Shown: positions 15,805-25,745, counted from the stretch's first letter. The stretch is DNA of 64,000 nucleotides from an uncultured delta proteobacterium (GCA_903843965.1 CAIMRY010000017.1:124001-188000); one strand, 5' to 3'. The notes: generated by a model not told the origin, from the sequence alone. Translations and numbers: made by a program.

Positions 15805-17460
15805 TTATAAGTACGACATCAAATTCATCTGCATGATCATGGACGAGGACTTGAGCACGGCCTGGTAGACCGTCTGCTGCATGGAGAGCTTGGTCATGAG
15901 CTCGCCGATGTCGATGTCCTCCTCCGCGCTGATGCGCTCGTTTTCGTTCAGCGTCAGGTTCGACAAGATGTTCGAGGTGATGTTGAGCCGGTTCTCGCGG
16001 CCGCCCACGCTGGCCACGCTGGTCAGTATCTGCTGCTGCGAGGTCTTGAGGCTGGCCAGGCACTGCTGCACGCCGGTCTGGGTGTTGGTCTCCAAAAAGG
16101 CCACCAGGTTGCCCATGGTCTCGAATAGATTCTTGGTGACCACCCCGCTGTTGCTGGTGATGAAGTTCGTGGAATTGGCGTCGAACACCGCAGCGGCGTT
16201 GCTGCTGGTGAGCGCCAGGCGATTCCCGCCGTTGCCCGACACCAGGTCCGGGTTCTGGTAGATGCCGCCGAAGATGTCCTTGCCCACGTCGTTGATGCGC
16301 ACGGTCTCGCTGACGTTCACCTGCAGGGTGATGGCGGCGGAGCGCGGCGAGATCACAAACTGCGCCCCGGCCTGGAGCGCGTTTCCGCCGTTTGAGTTCA
16401 GCGTGAGCACGCCGCCCCCGGCCACGTTGAGCAGGGCGTTGCTGGCGGTGGAGTCCGCGGCCACGGTGTTGCCCGTGACCCAGGACAGACCGTTGTCCAT
16501 GCTGTAGGAATAGTTGATGTTGCCATCCAGGGTGGTGGTGTTGTCGATGCGCACCAGCGTGCTGCCAGGAAATGCCCCGGAAGCCTGGCTCTTGATCGAC
16601 TCGGTGCCGGCGCCCATGGAGGTGACCTTGATGGCGTCGGCGTCGTCGCCCTGATACACGGCCGAGGGCCGCAGCCAGAGCCAGGAGCCCTTGGCGTCGT
16701 TGGTGTCGGCGGTGCTGGTGACGCGCACCTGGGCGTCGTGGTCGAAGGTCACCGAGGCTCCGCTCTTGGGCAGGGTCAGCAGCACCTTGCCGGTGGTGGG
16801 GTCCGTGGTCACGGTGCCGTCGGTCAGGAAGGTTTTGCCGCCGTCGATGCTGTAGCGCACGCGGGTGTTCGGGTCGCTCATGTTGATCTTTCCGCCCGAC
16901 GCCGTTGCGCCGGTGGAGTCGGTGAACTGCACCAGGGTGGTCTGCTTGGAGAAGCCGTCGATCTGGAAGCTGTTGCCTGATGTCAGCGTGGAATCGTTGG
17001 TGGTCATCCAAAGCACTTCGCGGAAGGCGTTCTGGTCGGTCTTCTGCCCGGCGTAGATGCTCTTGTTCTCGTACTGCATGTTGCTCAGCTCAAGAAGCTG
17101 GTCGAAGAGCTGGCGCGCCTCGTAGCTGATCTGCTGGCGGTTGTCCGCGGAAACGGTGCCGGTGGAGGCCTCCTCGGCCAGTTCCTTGGCCCGGGAGATG
17201 ATGGTCGAAACCTGGGACAGGGTGGAGTCGCTCATGTTGAGCCAGCCCGTGGCCGTGTCCAGGTTGGTCTGGTACTGGCCGTAGGCGGCCAAGGTATCGC
17301 GGTGGTCCATGATGCGCGCCGTGGCCGTGGGGTCGTCCGAGGGCTTGTTCACGCGCTTCTGGGTCTGCGCCTGCAGGTTCGACTCGACAAGGCTGCTGAG
17401 CGAACCGTTCATGCCCCTGAGGTACTGGCTGTACAGCTGATTCTGCGAGATGCGGAACAT
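15805..17460 (-). CDS. flgL: Flagellar hook-associated protein FlgL (HAP3), enlarged
   Basis: FlgL is the second hook-filament junction protein. The N-terminal helix [36 protein letters not shown] and the C-terminal coiled segment ([20 protein letters not shown]) are typical of flagellin-fold proteins. At 551 residues it is much longer than E. coli FlgL (317). The extra part, about residues 145-450, is rich in threonine, serine and aspartate with repeated strand patterns ([27 protein letters not shown]) that suggest surface-exposed beta domains. GGAGGAAC precedes the ATG. It follows flgK by 15 bases. Confidence 0.93.
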   Translation of the reverse strand: MFRISQNQLYSQYLRGMNGSLSSLVESNLQAQTQKRVNKPSDDPTATARIMDHRDTLAAYGQYQTNLDTATGWLNMSDSTLSQVSTIISRAKELAEEASTGTVSADNRQQISYEARQLFDQLLELSNMQYENKSIYAGQKTDQNAFREVLWMTTNDSTLTSGNSFQIDGFSKQTTLVQFTDSTGATASGGKINMSDPNTRVRYSIDGGKTFLTDGTVTTDPTTGKVLLTLPKSGASVTFDHDAQVRVTSTADTNDAKGSWLWLRPSAVYQGDDADAIKVTSMGAGTESIKSQASGAFPGSTLVRIDNTTTLDGNINYSYSMDNGLSWVTGNTVAADSTASNALLNVAGGGVLTLNSNGGNALQAGAQFVISPRSAAITLQVNVSETVRINDVGKDIFGGIYQNPDLVSGNGGNRLALTSSNAAAVFDANSTNFITSNSGVVTKNLFETMGNLVAFLETNTQTGVQQCLASLKTSQQQILTSVASVGGRENRLNITSNILSNLTLNENERISAEEDIDIGELMTKLSMQQTVYQAVLKSSSMIMQMNLMSYL

Positions 17461-17475
17461 GTTGTTCCTCCTGGC

Positions 17476-19614
17476 CTAGGACTTCATTCCAAGCAGTGTT
17501 TGCAGCATCTGGTCTGCGGTGGTGATGAGCTTGGCTGCGGCCGTGTAGGCATGCTGGTACTTGACCAGGGCTGCCATTTCTTCGTCCAGGTTGACGCCGG
17601 CGACAGACTGCTGGCGGTCGTCGAGGTCTCCCGCCAGGGTCTTCTTGTACTTGTAGTTGTACTGCGCCGTGGAGGTGTCCGAGCCGACGGTGGCCACTAG
17701 GCTGTCGTAGTACTTGACCACGCTCTGGCTCACGGTGCCGCCGCGCACGGTGGTTATGTCGATTTTCGTGTCGCGCAGGTCGGAAATGGACGTGGCCGTT
17801 GTGGCGTCGCCCTGGTTGGCCTCTCCCGCGCCGTTCACGTGCCCGGTGCAGAGGTTGTCCTGATCCGTGATGATCTTGCTGTTCACCTCAATGTCGCTGC
17901 AGCTGGAGCCGTCCAGGAAGGTGTTCAGCCCCAGGGCCGCCACCAGGCCAGAGGAGTCCGTGCCGAAGGCGAAGTTGCAGTCGACGCCGGGCTTGGTCGA
18001 AATGGTCAGCTTGTGGTTGATCACCGAAGCCGTGAGGTAGTTGCCGAAGGTGCGGTTCACGGCGGCGCTGACGTCGCCTATGGTCGTGGTGGCGGGGTCG
18101 AAGTTCTGCTGGCCGGCCGCGTCGCTGAAGTCCAGGGCCGCGCCGGAGATGAGCAGGCCGGTGCTGGCGTTGTAGATGTACAGGTTGGCGCTGCCAGCGG
18201 TGAGCTTGCTGCCGTAATCCAGGCCGGAGGAGGCGCTGGCCAGGGCGCGGTTGTCGTTGGCCACGGAGTAAGTGCCCTGCACGTCGGTCAGCTTCTGTAG
18301 ACCCACACCCTGGCTGTGGCGGCGGTTGATCTCCCAGATCAGGCTTTCGGCGGTGGCGTCCAGGGTCTCGCGGTACTTGCCCACGTAGTCGTCCTTGAAA
18401 TTGCACAGGCCCGCAAGGCTGCCGCCGGAGAGCCTTGAGGGGTTGTCCACGCCGCTCAGGCTGGTCGCGGGCGAAATGATCTCCTTGGTGGAGGTGTTCT
18501 CGTTCCAGTACACGGCCTTCTTGGGCACGATGGTGAAGCGGTCGCCCTTGGTGAAGGTCGTGTCGGGCGTCACGGAAGAGTCCTTGCCGCTGCCGAACCA
18601 GATCTGGATGTTGCCCACCTGGACCATGTTGTCCTCGGGCCGGGCGTAGAACTGCTGGTCCGAGCCGTCGGAGTTCTTGAGCCAGGTCTTGCCGCCGTCC
18701 ACAGAAACGCGGAAGGTGGCGGCGGCGGCGGCGTTGCTGACCGTGAAGTTGGTTGCGGCGTTGCTGGTTATCTCCAGGGTGTACTCAAGGTTGTCGCTGC
18801 CCGAGAAATACACGTTGCCGTCAAATTTCGAATCCGACTTGAGCGCTGCGGTGGCCTGCGGGGCCTCGTAGGACAGGGAGAAGTACTGCTCGTTGTCCAC
18901 CAGGGTCTGGCCGGCCTCGGTGGTGATGGTGACGTTGCCGTTGCCCTTGTCGATGTAGTTGATGTCCACGATCTGCGCCAGGTCGCGCACGAGCTGGCTG
19001 CGCTGGTCCATGAGCTGGTTGGCGTTGTTTGAGTCGGACGCGCTGTGGATCTTGATCTGCGTGTTCAAGTCCGCGATCTGCTTCATGATGTCATTGGTGT
19101 TGGACACTTCCTGGGTGATGGCCGTGTCGGTCTTCAGCTGCATCTGGGACAGGTCGGCGTCGGCCTGGCGCAGGGTGGAGACCAGGGTCTGGGCGCTCTC
19201 AATGACCTGGCTGCGGCTGCCCGAATCCTCGGGCCTCTGGGTCAGGTTCTCCCAGTTGTCGAAAAATGTGGACAGGCTCGAACTCAAGCCATAGCCCTGG
19301 GACTCGTTGAACAGACTCTCCGTGCCCTGAAGCTGGGTGTAGAGCGCGTCCCAGCGGTCGCGCTGGGTGGCTTGGCTGTAGTACTGGCTTTCCACGTACT
19401 GGTCGAAGTTGCGCTGGATCGCCGCGACCTGCACGCCCGTGCCGATCTGGCCGACGCTGGAGTTGATGTTGTAGCCTTCGGCCAGGCGGACGGTGCGGCG
19501 GCTGTAGCCCTCGGTGCTGACGTTGGCGATGTTCTCGCCTGTCACCGAGATGGCGGCCTGGGCGGCAGAGAGCGCTGTGCGCCCGATGTCGAGAATGGAG
19601 TTGGCTCCGAACAT
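17476..19614 (-). CDS. flgK: Flagellar hook-associated protein FlgK (HAP1)
   Basis: FlgK is the first hook-filament junction protein, exported by the flagellar type III system. The N-terminus MFGANSILDIGRTALSAAQ with SVTGENIANVSTEGYSRR is the rod/hook/HAP signature, and the C-terminus (VNLDEEMAALVKYQHAYTAAAKLI) is the matching helix. The 712-residue length exceeds E. coli FlgK (547). The middle has strand-rich regions such as FRVSVDGGKTWLKNSDGS, whose DGGKTWL resembles the FlgL insert, suggesting related exposed domains. It starts directly at the base after the flgN stop, using a GGGAGG ribosome site inside flgN. Confidence 0.95.
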   Translation of the reverse strand: MFGANSILDIGRTALSAAQAAISVTGENIANVSTEGYSRRTVRLAEGYNINSSVGQIGTGVQVAAIQRNFDQYVESQYYSQATQRDRWDALYTQLQGTESLFNESQGYGLSSSLSTFFDNWENLTQRPEDSGSRSQVIESAQTLVSTLRQADADLSQMQLKTDTAITQEVSNTNDIMKQIADLNTQIKIHSASDSNNANQLMDQRSQLVRDLAQIVDINYIDKGNGNVTITTEAGQTLVDNEQYFSLSYEAPQATAALKSDSKFDGNVYFSGSDNLEYTLEITSNAATNFTVSNAAAAATFRVSVDGGKTWLKNSDGSDQQFYARPEDNMVQVGNIQIWFGSGKDSSVTPDTTFTKGDRFTIVPKKAVYWNENTSTKEIISPATSLSGVDNPSRLSGGSLAGLCNFKDDYVGKYRETLDATAESLIWEINRRHSQGVGLQKLTDVQGTYSVANDNRALASASSGLDYGSKLTAGSANLYIYNASTGLLISGAALDFSDAAGQQNFDPATTTIGDVSAAVNRTFGNYLTASVINHKLTISTKPGVDCNFAFGTDSSGLVAALGLNTFLDGSSCSDIEVNSKIITDQDNLCTGHVNGAGEANQGDATTATSISDLRDTKIDITTVRGGTVSQSVVKYYDSLVATVGSDTSTAQYNYKYKKTLAGDLDDRQQSVAGVNLDEEMAALVKYQHAYTAAAKLITTADQMLQTLLGMKS

Positions 19615-20097
19615 CTAAAGCCTCCCGCTGAAGAAGCTGGCCTGGGCCTGGGGCGGCTTGGCGTAGCGTCCGCGCTTGCCGTACACGTCGCCCCGGCTGG
19701 GCTGGATGGCCGTGTGCAGATGCGTCAAAAGCTGCATGCTCTGGTCGTAGAGGCCCAGGGCCAACTGGCGGTTCTTGTCGGCCTGCATGGCGCACAGCTG
19801 CTCGGTCTTGTCCAGTTCGGCCAGGTCGGCGCTGATCTTGGCGGCGGTTTCGGCCGGGAGCTTCGCCATCACGTCGCGCAGGCGCTCCAGCCCGGGAAAG
19901 CCCCTGCCGATGAAGCGCCTGAGCTGCAGACGCTCGATCATGAGTTGGCGCATCAGATCCTGCACGGAGATCTCAAGGACGCTCACGTCCTGGGGGCGCC
20001 GATCCATGAGTGCGGCAAATTCTTCTTCAAGCAGGGTGGCAAGAAGCTCCAGCGCATGAACCTGGCGGGACAAATTTTCCTGGATGAGTTGCAGCAT
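19615..20097 (-). CDS. flgN: FlgN-type flagellar chaperone
   Basis: FlgN family proteins are cytosolic chaperones that keep FlgK and FlgL export-competent. The 160-residue protein is all-helical (LIQENLSRQVHALELLATLLEEEFAAL, then a second long helix around LDKTEQLCAMQADKN) as in the FlgN fold, and it sits immediately before flgK and flgL, its expected clients. The start at 20097 is chosen because GGGAGGAGG lies just upstream; the frame extends nine codons further. The sequence family is weakly conserved, so the call rests on both fold and position. Confidence 0.85.
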   Translation of the reverse strand: MLQLIQENLSRQVHALELLATLLEEEFAALMDRRPQDVSVLEISVQDLMRQLMIERLQLRRFIGRGFPGLERLRDVMAKLPAETAAKISADLAELDKTEQLCAMQADKNRQLALGLYDQSMQLLTHLHTAIQPSRGDVYGKRGRYAKPPQAQASFFSGRL

Positions 20098-20185
20098 GGC
20101 GGCCTCCTCCCTTTCCTGTAACATGTTTGAACTTCAGCATTCTCAACAAGCTAACGCATCCTGGCCAAAGGCGGCGGGACCTGTT

Positions 20186-20848
20186 CTAGCCAATCACTGC
20201 AAATCTGCGGCCAGTGGCCGCGCCACCGCTGCCTGCGGACTGGGCCCGGCGGTCGTAGGCATCCTCGATGCGCTTGGCCAGAGCCTCGACATCAGGCATG
20301 ACATCCCCCGACACCGAGGCCGGGCCGGTCGGAGCCGCAGCCTGCGTGCGCTTGGGCAGGGGGTTGAGCGGCTTTGCTCCAAGCGTCGTGGCCGTCCCGG
20401 CGGTCTGCGTCGTGGCGGCGCTCTCTGTGGCCGCGTCCTGCCCCGCAACCGCCGTTCCCGCCGCCACGGAGGCCGCGCCATCGGATTTGGTGGTCTTGGC
20501 GGTGTTGTTGAGCTGGCCCTTGAGCTGGCCGTAGAGCATGTCGCCCAGGCCGATGCCGCCGTCCTTGGCCAGCTTTTCGGAAAAATCCCGGTCGAACATG
20601 GAGCGGTACATGTCTTCCTGGGGCGAATTCAGGTAGCCGTTCTTGGGCACTGTGGCGCGCATCTGCTCCCAAAGCTTGCTGATGAACACGGCCTCGAATT
20701 TGGTGCAGGCCTCACGCAGCTTCTTTTCCTTGGAGACTCCGGGGGTCAGGTCGCTGCGCAGGCGGTTCACCTGGGTCTGGAGCTGCACCAGTTCGCTGTC
20801 CTGGGCCTTCTTGGACGCCAGGTTCGCGTCCATGGTCAAGTCCGCCAT
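20186..20848 (-). CDS. flgJ: Rod-binding protein, FlgJ N-terminal domain only
   Basis: The 220-residue protein contains the FlgJ rod-binding domain: REACTKFEAVFISKLWEQMRATVP near residue 45, then EDMYRSMFDRDFSEKLAKDGGIGLGDMLYGQL. It caps the growing rod in the periplasm. No muramidase domain is present; the C-terminal half (about residue 115 on) is an alanine/threonine-rich linker (TAGTATTLGAKPLNPLPKR) with a short terminal helix. A separate peptidoglycan hydrolase must open the wall. The ATG lies two bases after the flgI stop, with GGAGG inside the flgI end, so the pair is coupled. Confidence 0.9.
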   Translation of the reverse strand: MADLTMDANLASKKAQDSELVQLQTQVNRLRSDLTPGVSKEKKLREACTKFEAVFISKLWEQMRATVPKNGYLNSPQEDMYRSMFDRDFSEKLAKDGGIGLGDMLYGQLKGQLNNTAKTTKSDGAASVAAGTAVAGQDAATESAATTQTAGTATTLGAKPLNPLPKRTQAAAPTGPASVSGDVMPDVEALAKRIEDAYDRRAQSAGSGGAATGRRFAVIG

Positions 20849-20849
20849 G

Positions 20850-21995
20850 TTAGAGGACCTCCAGGTCTGCATGCAGGGAGCCGGCGGTCTTGAGGCTGCG
20901 CAACACCGAGATCAGGTCGCGCGGGGTGGCCCCCACGGAGTTCAGGCCGTCCACCAGCTCCTGCAGGGTCGCGCCCTCCATGAGCAGCAGGCGGTTGTTC
21001 TGCTCCTTGATCTTCACGTTGGTTTCCGGGGTCACCTGGGTGGTGCCGCCGGAGAAGGCGTTTGGCTGGCTCACGTTGGGGGTCTCGGCCACCACGATCT
21101 GCAGGTTGCCGTGGGCCACGGCGACCCTGGTCAGGCGCACGTTGCCGCCCAGGACCACGGTGCCGGTCTTCTCGTCCACCACCACCTTGGCGCGGGAGTC
21201 GGGCGAGATCTCCAGGTTCTCCAGCGAGGCCATGAGTGGCACCAGGTTGCCCTGGAACCGGGAGGGGACCGCCAGCTTGATGGTGGCGCCGTCCAGGGCC
21301 TTGGCCACGTTGCCGCCAATGGCGGCGTTGATGCGGTTGACCACCTGCATGGCCGTGCCGAAGTCCGGCGTGCCGGAAAGGTTGATGGTCAGCCCCTCCT
21401 GCTTGTTGAACTCGAAGGGCACCTCGCGCTCCACGGTTGCGCCATTTGGAATGTTGGCCACGGTGGTGATGTTCTTTTGGGTCGATGCGGCCTGGCCCTC
21501 GGCCGAGTAGCCGCCCAGGGTCATGGAGCCCTGGGCCACGGCGTAGACATTGCCATCCAGCCCGCGCAGGGGCGTGATGAGCAGCACGCCGCCGAACAGG
21601 CTCTTGGCGTCGCCCACGCTGGACACGGTGACGTCGATGGGCGAACCGGGCCGCGTCGAGGCGGGCATCTTGGCCGTGACCATGACTGCTGCGGTGTTCT
21701 TGGGCTTCAGGTTGGCCGGGTTTACGCTCACGCCCATCTTCTCCAGCATGTTGGTCATGGAGCGGATGGTGAACTCGTTGGTGGTGCCGTCGCCCGTGCC
21801 GGAGAGGCCGACCACCAGGCCGTAACCCACCAGCTCGTTGTTGCGCACGCCGGAAAAGCTGGCGATGTCCTTCAGCCGCACGGCGCGGGCCGGTTCGGTC
21901 CCGGCGATGATGAGCACGGCCAGGCAAAGCAGAATCAGGGCCAGGGTGCGGGCCAGTTCCTTGCGGCGGCTTATGGTGCGTGCGTCGTTGGTCAT
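20850..21995 (-). CDS. flgI: Flagellar P-ring protein FlgI
   Basis: FlgI builds the peptidoglycan-embedded P-ring of the basal body. The 381-residue protein has a signal peptide (basic start, then [14 protein letters not shown], cleavage after ARA). The mature start [20 protein letters not shown] is typical, with [33 protein letters not shown] and the C-terminal [27 protein letters not shown] precedes the ATG. It lies between flgH and flgJ, as in most flagellar operons. Confidence 0.97.
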   Translation of the reverse strand: MTNDARTISRRKELARTLALILLCLAVLIIAGTEPARAVRLKDIASFSGVRNNELVGYGLVVGLSGTGDGTTNEFTIRSMTNMLEKMGVSVNPANLKPKNTAAVMVTAKMPASTRPGSPIDVTVSSVGDAKSLFGGVLLITPLRGLDGNVYAVAQGSMTLGGYSAEGQAASTQKNITTVANIPNGATVEREVPFEFNKQEGLTINLSGTPDFGTAMQVVNRINAAIGGNVAKALDGATIKLAVPSRFQGNLVPLMASLENLEISPDSRAKVVVDEKTGTVVLGGNVRLTRVAVAHGNLQIVVAETPNVSQPNAFSGGTTQVTPETNVKIKEQNNRLLLMEGATLQELVDGLNSVGATPRDLISVLRSLKTAGSLHADLEVL

Positions 21996-22017
21996 GAGAG
22001 TCTCCCTTGTGGCGCGG

Positions 22018-22713
22018 CTAGAAAGGCCAGACGTTGTCCAGAAGCCTGGACAGCCAGCCGGCGCGCTGCTTGTCGGTGAGCATGCCCTGCCCGTAGACTT
22101 CGATCTTGGCGTCGGCCAGGGCCGAGGAGGCAACGGTGTTCTTGGAGTCGATGTCGCGCTGGCGCACCAGGCCGCGCACAACCAGGATCTGGGTCTCGGC
22201 GTTGATGCGGATCTGGCGCGCGCCCTCCACCTGCATGACCTTGCCCGGCAGCATGCGGATGACCCGGGCGGCCACGGTGGTGGTCAGCGAGGTCTCCTGC
22301 TTGGTCTCGCCCGTGCTCACGAAATTGCTCACGCTGCTGGCGCCCACCCCGGGGTTGCCCACAGCCGTCACGCCGGGCACCACCTTGCCCAGGGCGCCGT
22401 AAAGGCCGGTGCTGGGCATGGCGGTGATGCCATAGGTGTTGGTGTTGGACTTCTGGGCCGTGGTGTCGGACTTGTTCTTGCCGTTGGTCGTCTCGGTGAC
22501 GAGAACCATGACGATGTCGCCCACCTTGTTGGCCCGGTTGTCATCAAACAGGAAGTCTGACTGCCCGGCCTCGTAGAGCGAGGCCGGGTTGTTCACCGGC
22601 TCGGCCTCGATGGCGTTCGGGTTCGTCAGAATGGGCGCGGGCATGGGCCTGTTCTCCACGGCGCAGCCGGGCAGAACGGAAACCAGGGCCAGGATCAGCA
22701 GAATTTTCTTCAT
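22018..22713 (-). CDS. flgH: Flagellar L-ring protein FlgH (lipoprotein)
   Basis: FlgH forms the outer-membrane L-ring. [18 protein letters not shown] has a clear lipobox with cysteine at about residue 17. The mature protein shows [28 protein letters not shown], the serine/threonine-rich middle, [35 protein letters not shown] split over the usual strands, and the ending [18 protein letters not shown]. The 231-residue length is normal. The ATG at 22713 follows AGAGGATGCGACC. Confidence 0.96.
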   Translation of the reverse strand: MKKILLILALVSVLPGCAVENRPMPAPILTNPNAIEAEPVNNPASLYEAGQSDFLFDDNRANKVGDIVMVLVTETTNGKNKSDTTAQKSNTNTYGITAMPSTGLYGALGKVVPGVTAVGNPGVGASSVSNFVSTGETKQETSLTTTVAARVIRMLPGKVMQVEGARQIRINAETQILVVRGLVRQRDIDSKNTVASSALADAKIEVYGQGMLTDKQRAGWLSRLLDNVWPF

Positions 22714-22748
22714 GGTCGCATCCTCTAATAATAGAAGCCGTAAACAGG

Positions 22749-23804
22749 CTAGTGGACCAGCACGGTCTCGGAATCCAGCACGGTTCCCGTTATGTTCCTG
22801 TTGCTTTGCACATTGCGCACCTGGACCAGCTGGCCTATGCCCGCGTCGGCCAGGGCCACGGCCTTCACGGTCAGGCGGATGTTGGTGCCCTCGTACACGA
22901 GGTTCACCTGCCCGCCCTTGGCGATGACCGGCACCGGCTCGATGCTCTCGATGGTGATGACCTGGTCCGTGCCCACGCTTTTGGCCACGCGCCAGGGGCC
23001 GCCGCTGCCGTCCCAGGCCTTCTGCTGGTAAGCCATGTTCTTGCGCTTGAAGGTAACCATGTCCGGGGTCAAAAGCTCCAGGCGGTTGATGGGTCTGGTG
23101 GCGCAGGGCACGGGCCGCCAAAGGTTCACAAAGGCCGACCCGGCGAAGCGGCGCGTGGCCTTGCCCTCGCCGGAGATGACCTCGAAGATCAGGTTGTTGC
23201 GGCCCGGCCGCACGGCCCCGTCCATGGTCACGTTCAGGTGGTCGCCGGGGTGCGGCAGAAAGACATAGTCCGGGGTGCGCAGATCGTTGATCTCCAGATC
23301 GCCGCGCTGGCCGGCCGCCCCGGCTGTCAAAAAGTCAACGGTCTTGCGCGCCAGGGTGACGCCATCCACTGCCTTGCCCCCGCGCTGCACCACAAGCTGC
23401 TGCGGCAGCCCAAAGGTTCCGGCCACATCGCCCAGGTAGTGGCGCAGCATGCCCAGCAGCCGCTCGCGGGTCAGGGCCGTCTGGTGACCGGCCTTTTCCG
23501 GTGCGGGCCACAAAGGCTTGGTGGAGAGCTCCTTCCACAATTCAGAAGGGATGTTGTGGCTGGCCTCGGCTATCTCGCCCAGGTGGACCACCGCTCCGGA
23601 CACGCAGGCGGCGTTGCGCACCTGGATGCGCCAGTCCTGAGCTGTTTGCGCCGCAGCGGGGCTGGCGGCCAGCAGCAGCACGGCCAGGGCCAGGAAGGAC
23701 ACGGCCAGGGCGGCCAGGGCGGACGACCTCGGCGCGGCGGCGCGCACCAGGCCCGGCTCCGGGCCGGGGCCGGATGGGCGGTGTTGCTCGTGTGCGCAGT
23801 GCAT
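22749..23804 (-). CDS. flgA: Flagellar P-ring assembly chaperone FlgA
   Basis: FlgA is the periplasmic chaperone for FlgI. The 351-residue protein has an unusually long n-region (about 28 residues) before the hydrophobic core LAALAVSFLALAVLLLAAS and cleavage near AAAQ. The C-terminal half carries the SAF/ChapFlgA pattern (NRLELLTPDMVTFKR, VGTDQVITIESIEPVPVIAKGG, then VRNVQSNRNITGTVLDSETV). GGGGAGGCG precedes the ATG. It sits 21 bases after flgG and 35 before flgH. Confidence 0.93.
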   Translation of the reverse strand: MHCAHEQHRPSGPGPEPGLVRAAAPRSSALAALAVSFLALAVLLLAASPAAAQTAQDWRIQVRNAACVSGAVVHLGEIAEASHNIPSELWKELSTKPLWPAPEKAGHQTALTRERLLGMLRHYLGDVAGTFGLPQQLVVQRGGKAVDGVTLARKTVDFLTAGAAGQRGDLEINDLRTPDYVFLPHPGDHLNVTMDGAVRPGRNNLIFEVISGEGKATRRFAGSAFVNLWRPVPCATRPINRLELLTPDMVTFKRKNMAYQQKAWDGSGGPWRVAKSVGTDQVITIESIEPVPVIAKGGQVNLVYEGTNIRLTVKAVALADAGIGQLVQVRNVQSNRNITGTVLDSETVLVH

Positions 23805-23825
23805 GGTCGCCTCCCCTTGTCAGTC

Positions 23826-24608
23826 CTAGCGCTTCACGTTGATAGCGGTCTGGAGCATGGTGTCTGCGGTGGTCAGGGCCTTGGAGTTCACTTCATAGGC
23901 GCGCTGGCCGATGATGAGCCCAACCATTTCGTCCACCATCTCCACGTTGGAGCTTTCCAAAAAGCCCTGGGCCAGGGTGCCGAAGTTGGTGTCGCCGGGT
24001 GTGCCCGAGGTGGCCGCGCCGCTTCCGTCAGACTCGGTGTAGAGGTTGCGGCCCTGGGCGGTCAGGCCGGAGGGGTTGGCGAAGTTGTAGATGGTGATGT
24101 CGGTCCCGGCCAGTTCGGTGCCGGCCTTGTCCATGGCCGAGAGGTGGCCCTTCTCGGTGATGACCACGGTGGAGGTGCCCGAGGGCACGGTGAACTCCGG
24201 CTGCAGGGGGTAGCCGTTGGCGTTGACGATGCGGCCGTTGTTGTCGAGCTTGAAGTTGCCCGCGCGGGTGTACACGTCGTTGCCGTTCTGGTTCAGTTTG
24301 AAGAAACCCTGGCCCTCGATGGAGATGTCCAGCTGGTTGCCGGTGTTCTGGAAGGACCCCTGGGAGAAGAACTTGTGCACGGTGACCGGGCGCACGCCCA
24401 TGCCGACCTGGAAGCCCGTGGGCAGGCGGTTGCCGCCCTCATTGAGCGTGCCGGCGATGCTCATGGTCTGGTACATGAGGTCCTCGAACTCGGCGCGGCT
24501 TTTCTTGAAGCCGACGGTGTTCACGTTGGCCAGGTTGTTCGAGAGCACATCGATGTGGGTCTGCTGGGCGATCATGCCGGTGGCGGCGGTCCAAAGCGAA
24601 CGCATCAT
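23826..24608 (-). CDS. flgG: Flagellar distal rod protein FlgG
   Basis: FlgG forms the distal rod. The 260 residues start MMRSLWTAATGM and have the rod/hook signature DVLSNNLANVNTVGFKKSRAEFEDL, the FlgG hallmark GVRPVTVHKFFSQGSFQNTGN and the C-terminal NVEMVDEMVGLIIGQRAYEVNSK. AGGAGG precedes the double ATG (24608/24605). It is the second gene of the flgF operon. Confidence 0.97.
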   Translation of the reverse strand: MMRSLWTAATGMIAQQTHIDVLSNNLANVNTVGFKKSRAEFEDLMYQTMSIAGTLNEGGNRLPTGFQVGMGVRPVTVHKFFSQGSFQNTGNQLDISIEGQGFFKLNQNGNDVYTRAGNFKLDNNGRIVNANGYPLQPEFTVPSGTSTVVITEKGHLSAMDKAGTELAGTDITIYNFANPSGLTAQGRNLYTESDGSGAATSGTPGDTNFGTLAQGFLESSNVEMVDEMVGLIIGQRAYEVNSKALTTADTMLQTAINVKR

Positions 24609-24637
24609 AACTGTTATCCTCCTGAAATAATGACAGC

Positions 24638-25417
24638 CTAGCCAGCCTGGCCGACCTTGTTGATGACGAGGGATTCCATGCCGTCCGTGGTGGTCATGAT
24701 CTTCTGGTTGATTTCAAAGGCCCGCTGGGCCTCCATCATGTTCACCATCTCGCCCACGATCTCCACGTTGGACTTTTCCAGGTAGCCCTGCTGGACCTGC
24801 AGATTATCAGCCGGCGCCTCCGTGGCCTTGCTGCCCTTGCGGATCTGGAACAGGTTCTTGCCGACCTTTTCGATGGACTTGGGGTCGGAGACGTTGACCA
24901 GGTCAAGGGTGCCGACCTGGTTGCCGTCCACGCTGATGACCCCTTTGGCGTCGATGTCTATCTTGTTGTCGCGCGGCAGGGTGATGGCGCTGCCGCCGCC
25001 CAGGACCTCGAAGCCCTGCTCGGTGATGAGCCGGCCATCAGAGGAAAGGGTGAAGCTGCCGTTTCTGGTCATGAAGTCGCCCGTGGGGGTGCGCACCTTG
25101 AAGAACCCATCGCCCACCAGGGCGATGTCCAGGGAATTCCCCGTGGGCTGCATGCTGCCCTGGGACATGTCGGAAAACTGGCCGCTCATCCTGGTGCGCG
25201 CCTCGATGTAGGGCTTGGGAAAGATGTTTTCGGCGCGCACGTAGGGCTTGTTGTCGACCAGATAGTCGTGGGCGAAGCGCTGGAACGTATCCTGAAAGGC
25301 GTACGAGTCCTTCTTGTAGCCGTTGGTGCTCGCATTCGCCAGATTATTGGCGATGACGTCGAGCCGGTGCTCGTTGGTCATGGCTCCAAAAAGAGCGCTG
25401 CTCATGCTTTCGCGCAT
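24638..25417 (-). CDS. flgF: Flagellar proximal rod protein FlgF
   Basis: FlgF is a proximal rod component. The 259-residue protein has DVIANNLANASTNGYKKDSYAFQDT near the N-terminus, the central SLDIALVGDGFFKVRTPTGDFMTRNG, and the C-terminal NVEIVGEMVNMMEAQRAFEINQK. The start at 25417 is set by AGGAGG five bases upstream; the ATG immediately before it is also possible. It is the first gene of the operon behind the sigma-54 promoter at 25444-25460. Confidence 0.95.
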   Translation of the reverse strand: MRESMSSALFGAMTNEHRLDVIANNLANASTNGYKKDSYAFQDTFQRFAHDYLVDNKPYVRAENIFPKPYIEARTRMSGQFSDMSQGSMQPTGNSLDIALVGDGFFKVRTPTGDFMTRNGSFTLSSDGRLITEQGFEVLGGGSAITLPRDNKIDIDAKGVISVDGNQVGTLDLVNVSDPKSIEKVGKNLFQIRKGSKATEAPADNLQVQQGYLEKSNVEIVGEMVNMMEAQRAFEINQKIMTTTDGMESLVINKVGQAG

Positions 25418-25443
25418 CATGTCCTCCTGTGCTGCCCACATTC

Positions 25444-25460
25444 ATGCAAGTTGTGAGCCA
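25444..25460 (-). promoter_or_regulatory. Sigma-54 promoter of the flgF operon
   Basis: The minus-strand sequence TGGCTCACAACTTGCAT matches TGGCAC-N5-TTGCA, with GG and GC at the required spacing. Transcription would start about 15-20 bases before the flgF ATG. An NtrC-type activator would be needed; none is encoded in the window. Confidence 0.82.
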
Positions 25461-25580
25461 GAAAATCGGCCAAACGCCCCCCGCCAGACCCGCCACGACC
25501 CGGCCACGGCCCTGGGCCACCCGGTGAAAATACCCGGCTGACGCGGCCCGAAGAAATGCTTGCGCACAACCGCTTTTCCG

Positions 25581-25609
25581 TTGACAATGGCATAACGCGC
25601 GACTAGATA
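25581..25609 (+). promoter_or_regulatory. Sigma-70 promoter of tRNA-Gly
   Basis: A perfect TTGACA (25581-25586), a 17-base spacer and TAGATA (25604-25609) lie 11 bases ahead of the tRNA. Confidence 0.65.
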
Positions 25610-25620
25610 GGGCCGTGCGG

Positions 25621-25695
25621 GCGGGTGTAGCTCAACGGTAGAGTACGAGCTTCCCAAGCTCGGTGTTGCGAGTTCGATCCTCGTCACCCGCTCCA
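25621..25695 (+). tRNA. tRNA-Gly (anticodon CCC)
   Basis: GCGGGTG pairs with CACCCGC at the acceptor stem. The D arm is AGCTCAACGGTAGAGT, the anticodon arm CGAGC-TTCCCAA-GCTCG reads CCC, and the T arm is GCGAGTTCGATCCTCGT. The discriminator base is T and CCA is encoded. It decodes GGG. Confidence 0.96.
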
Positions 25696-25745
25696 TGGCC
25701 TTAAGGGATTTGACCGCCTGAACCTCGTTGGTTCCTCGAGAGATG

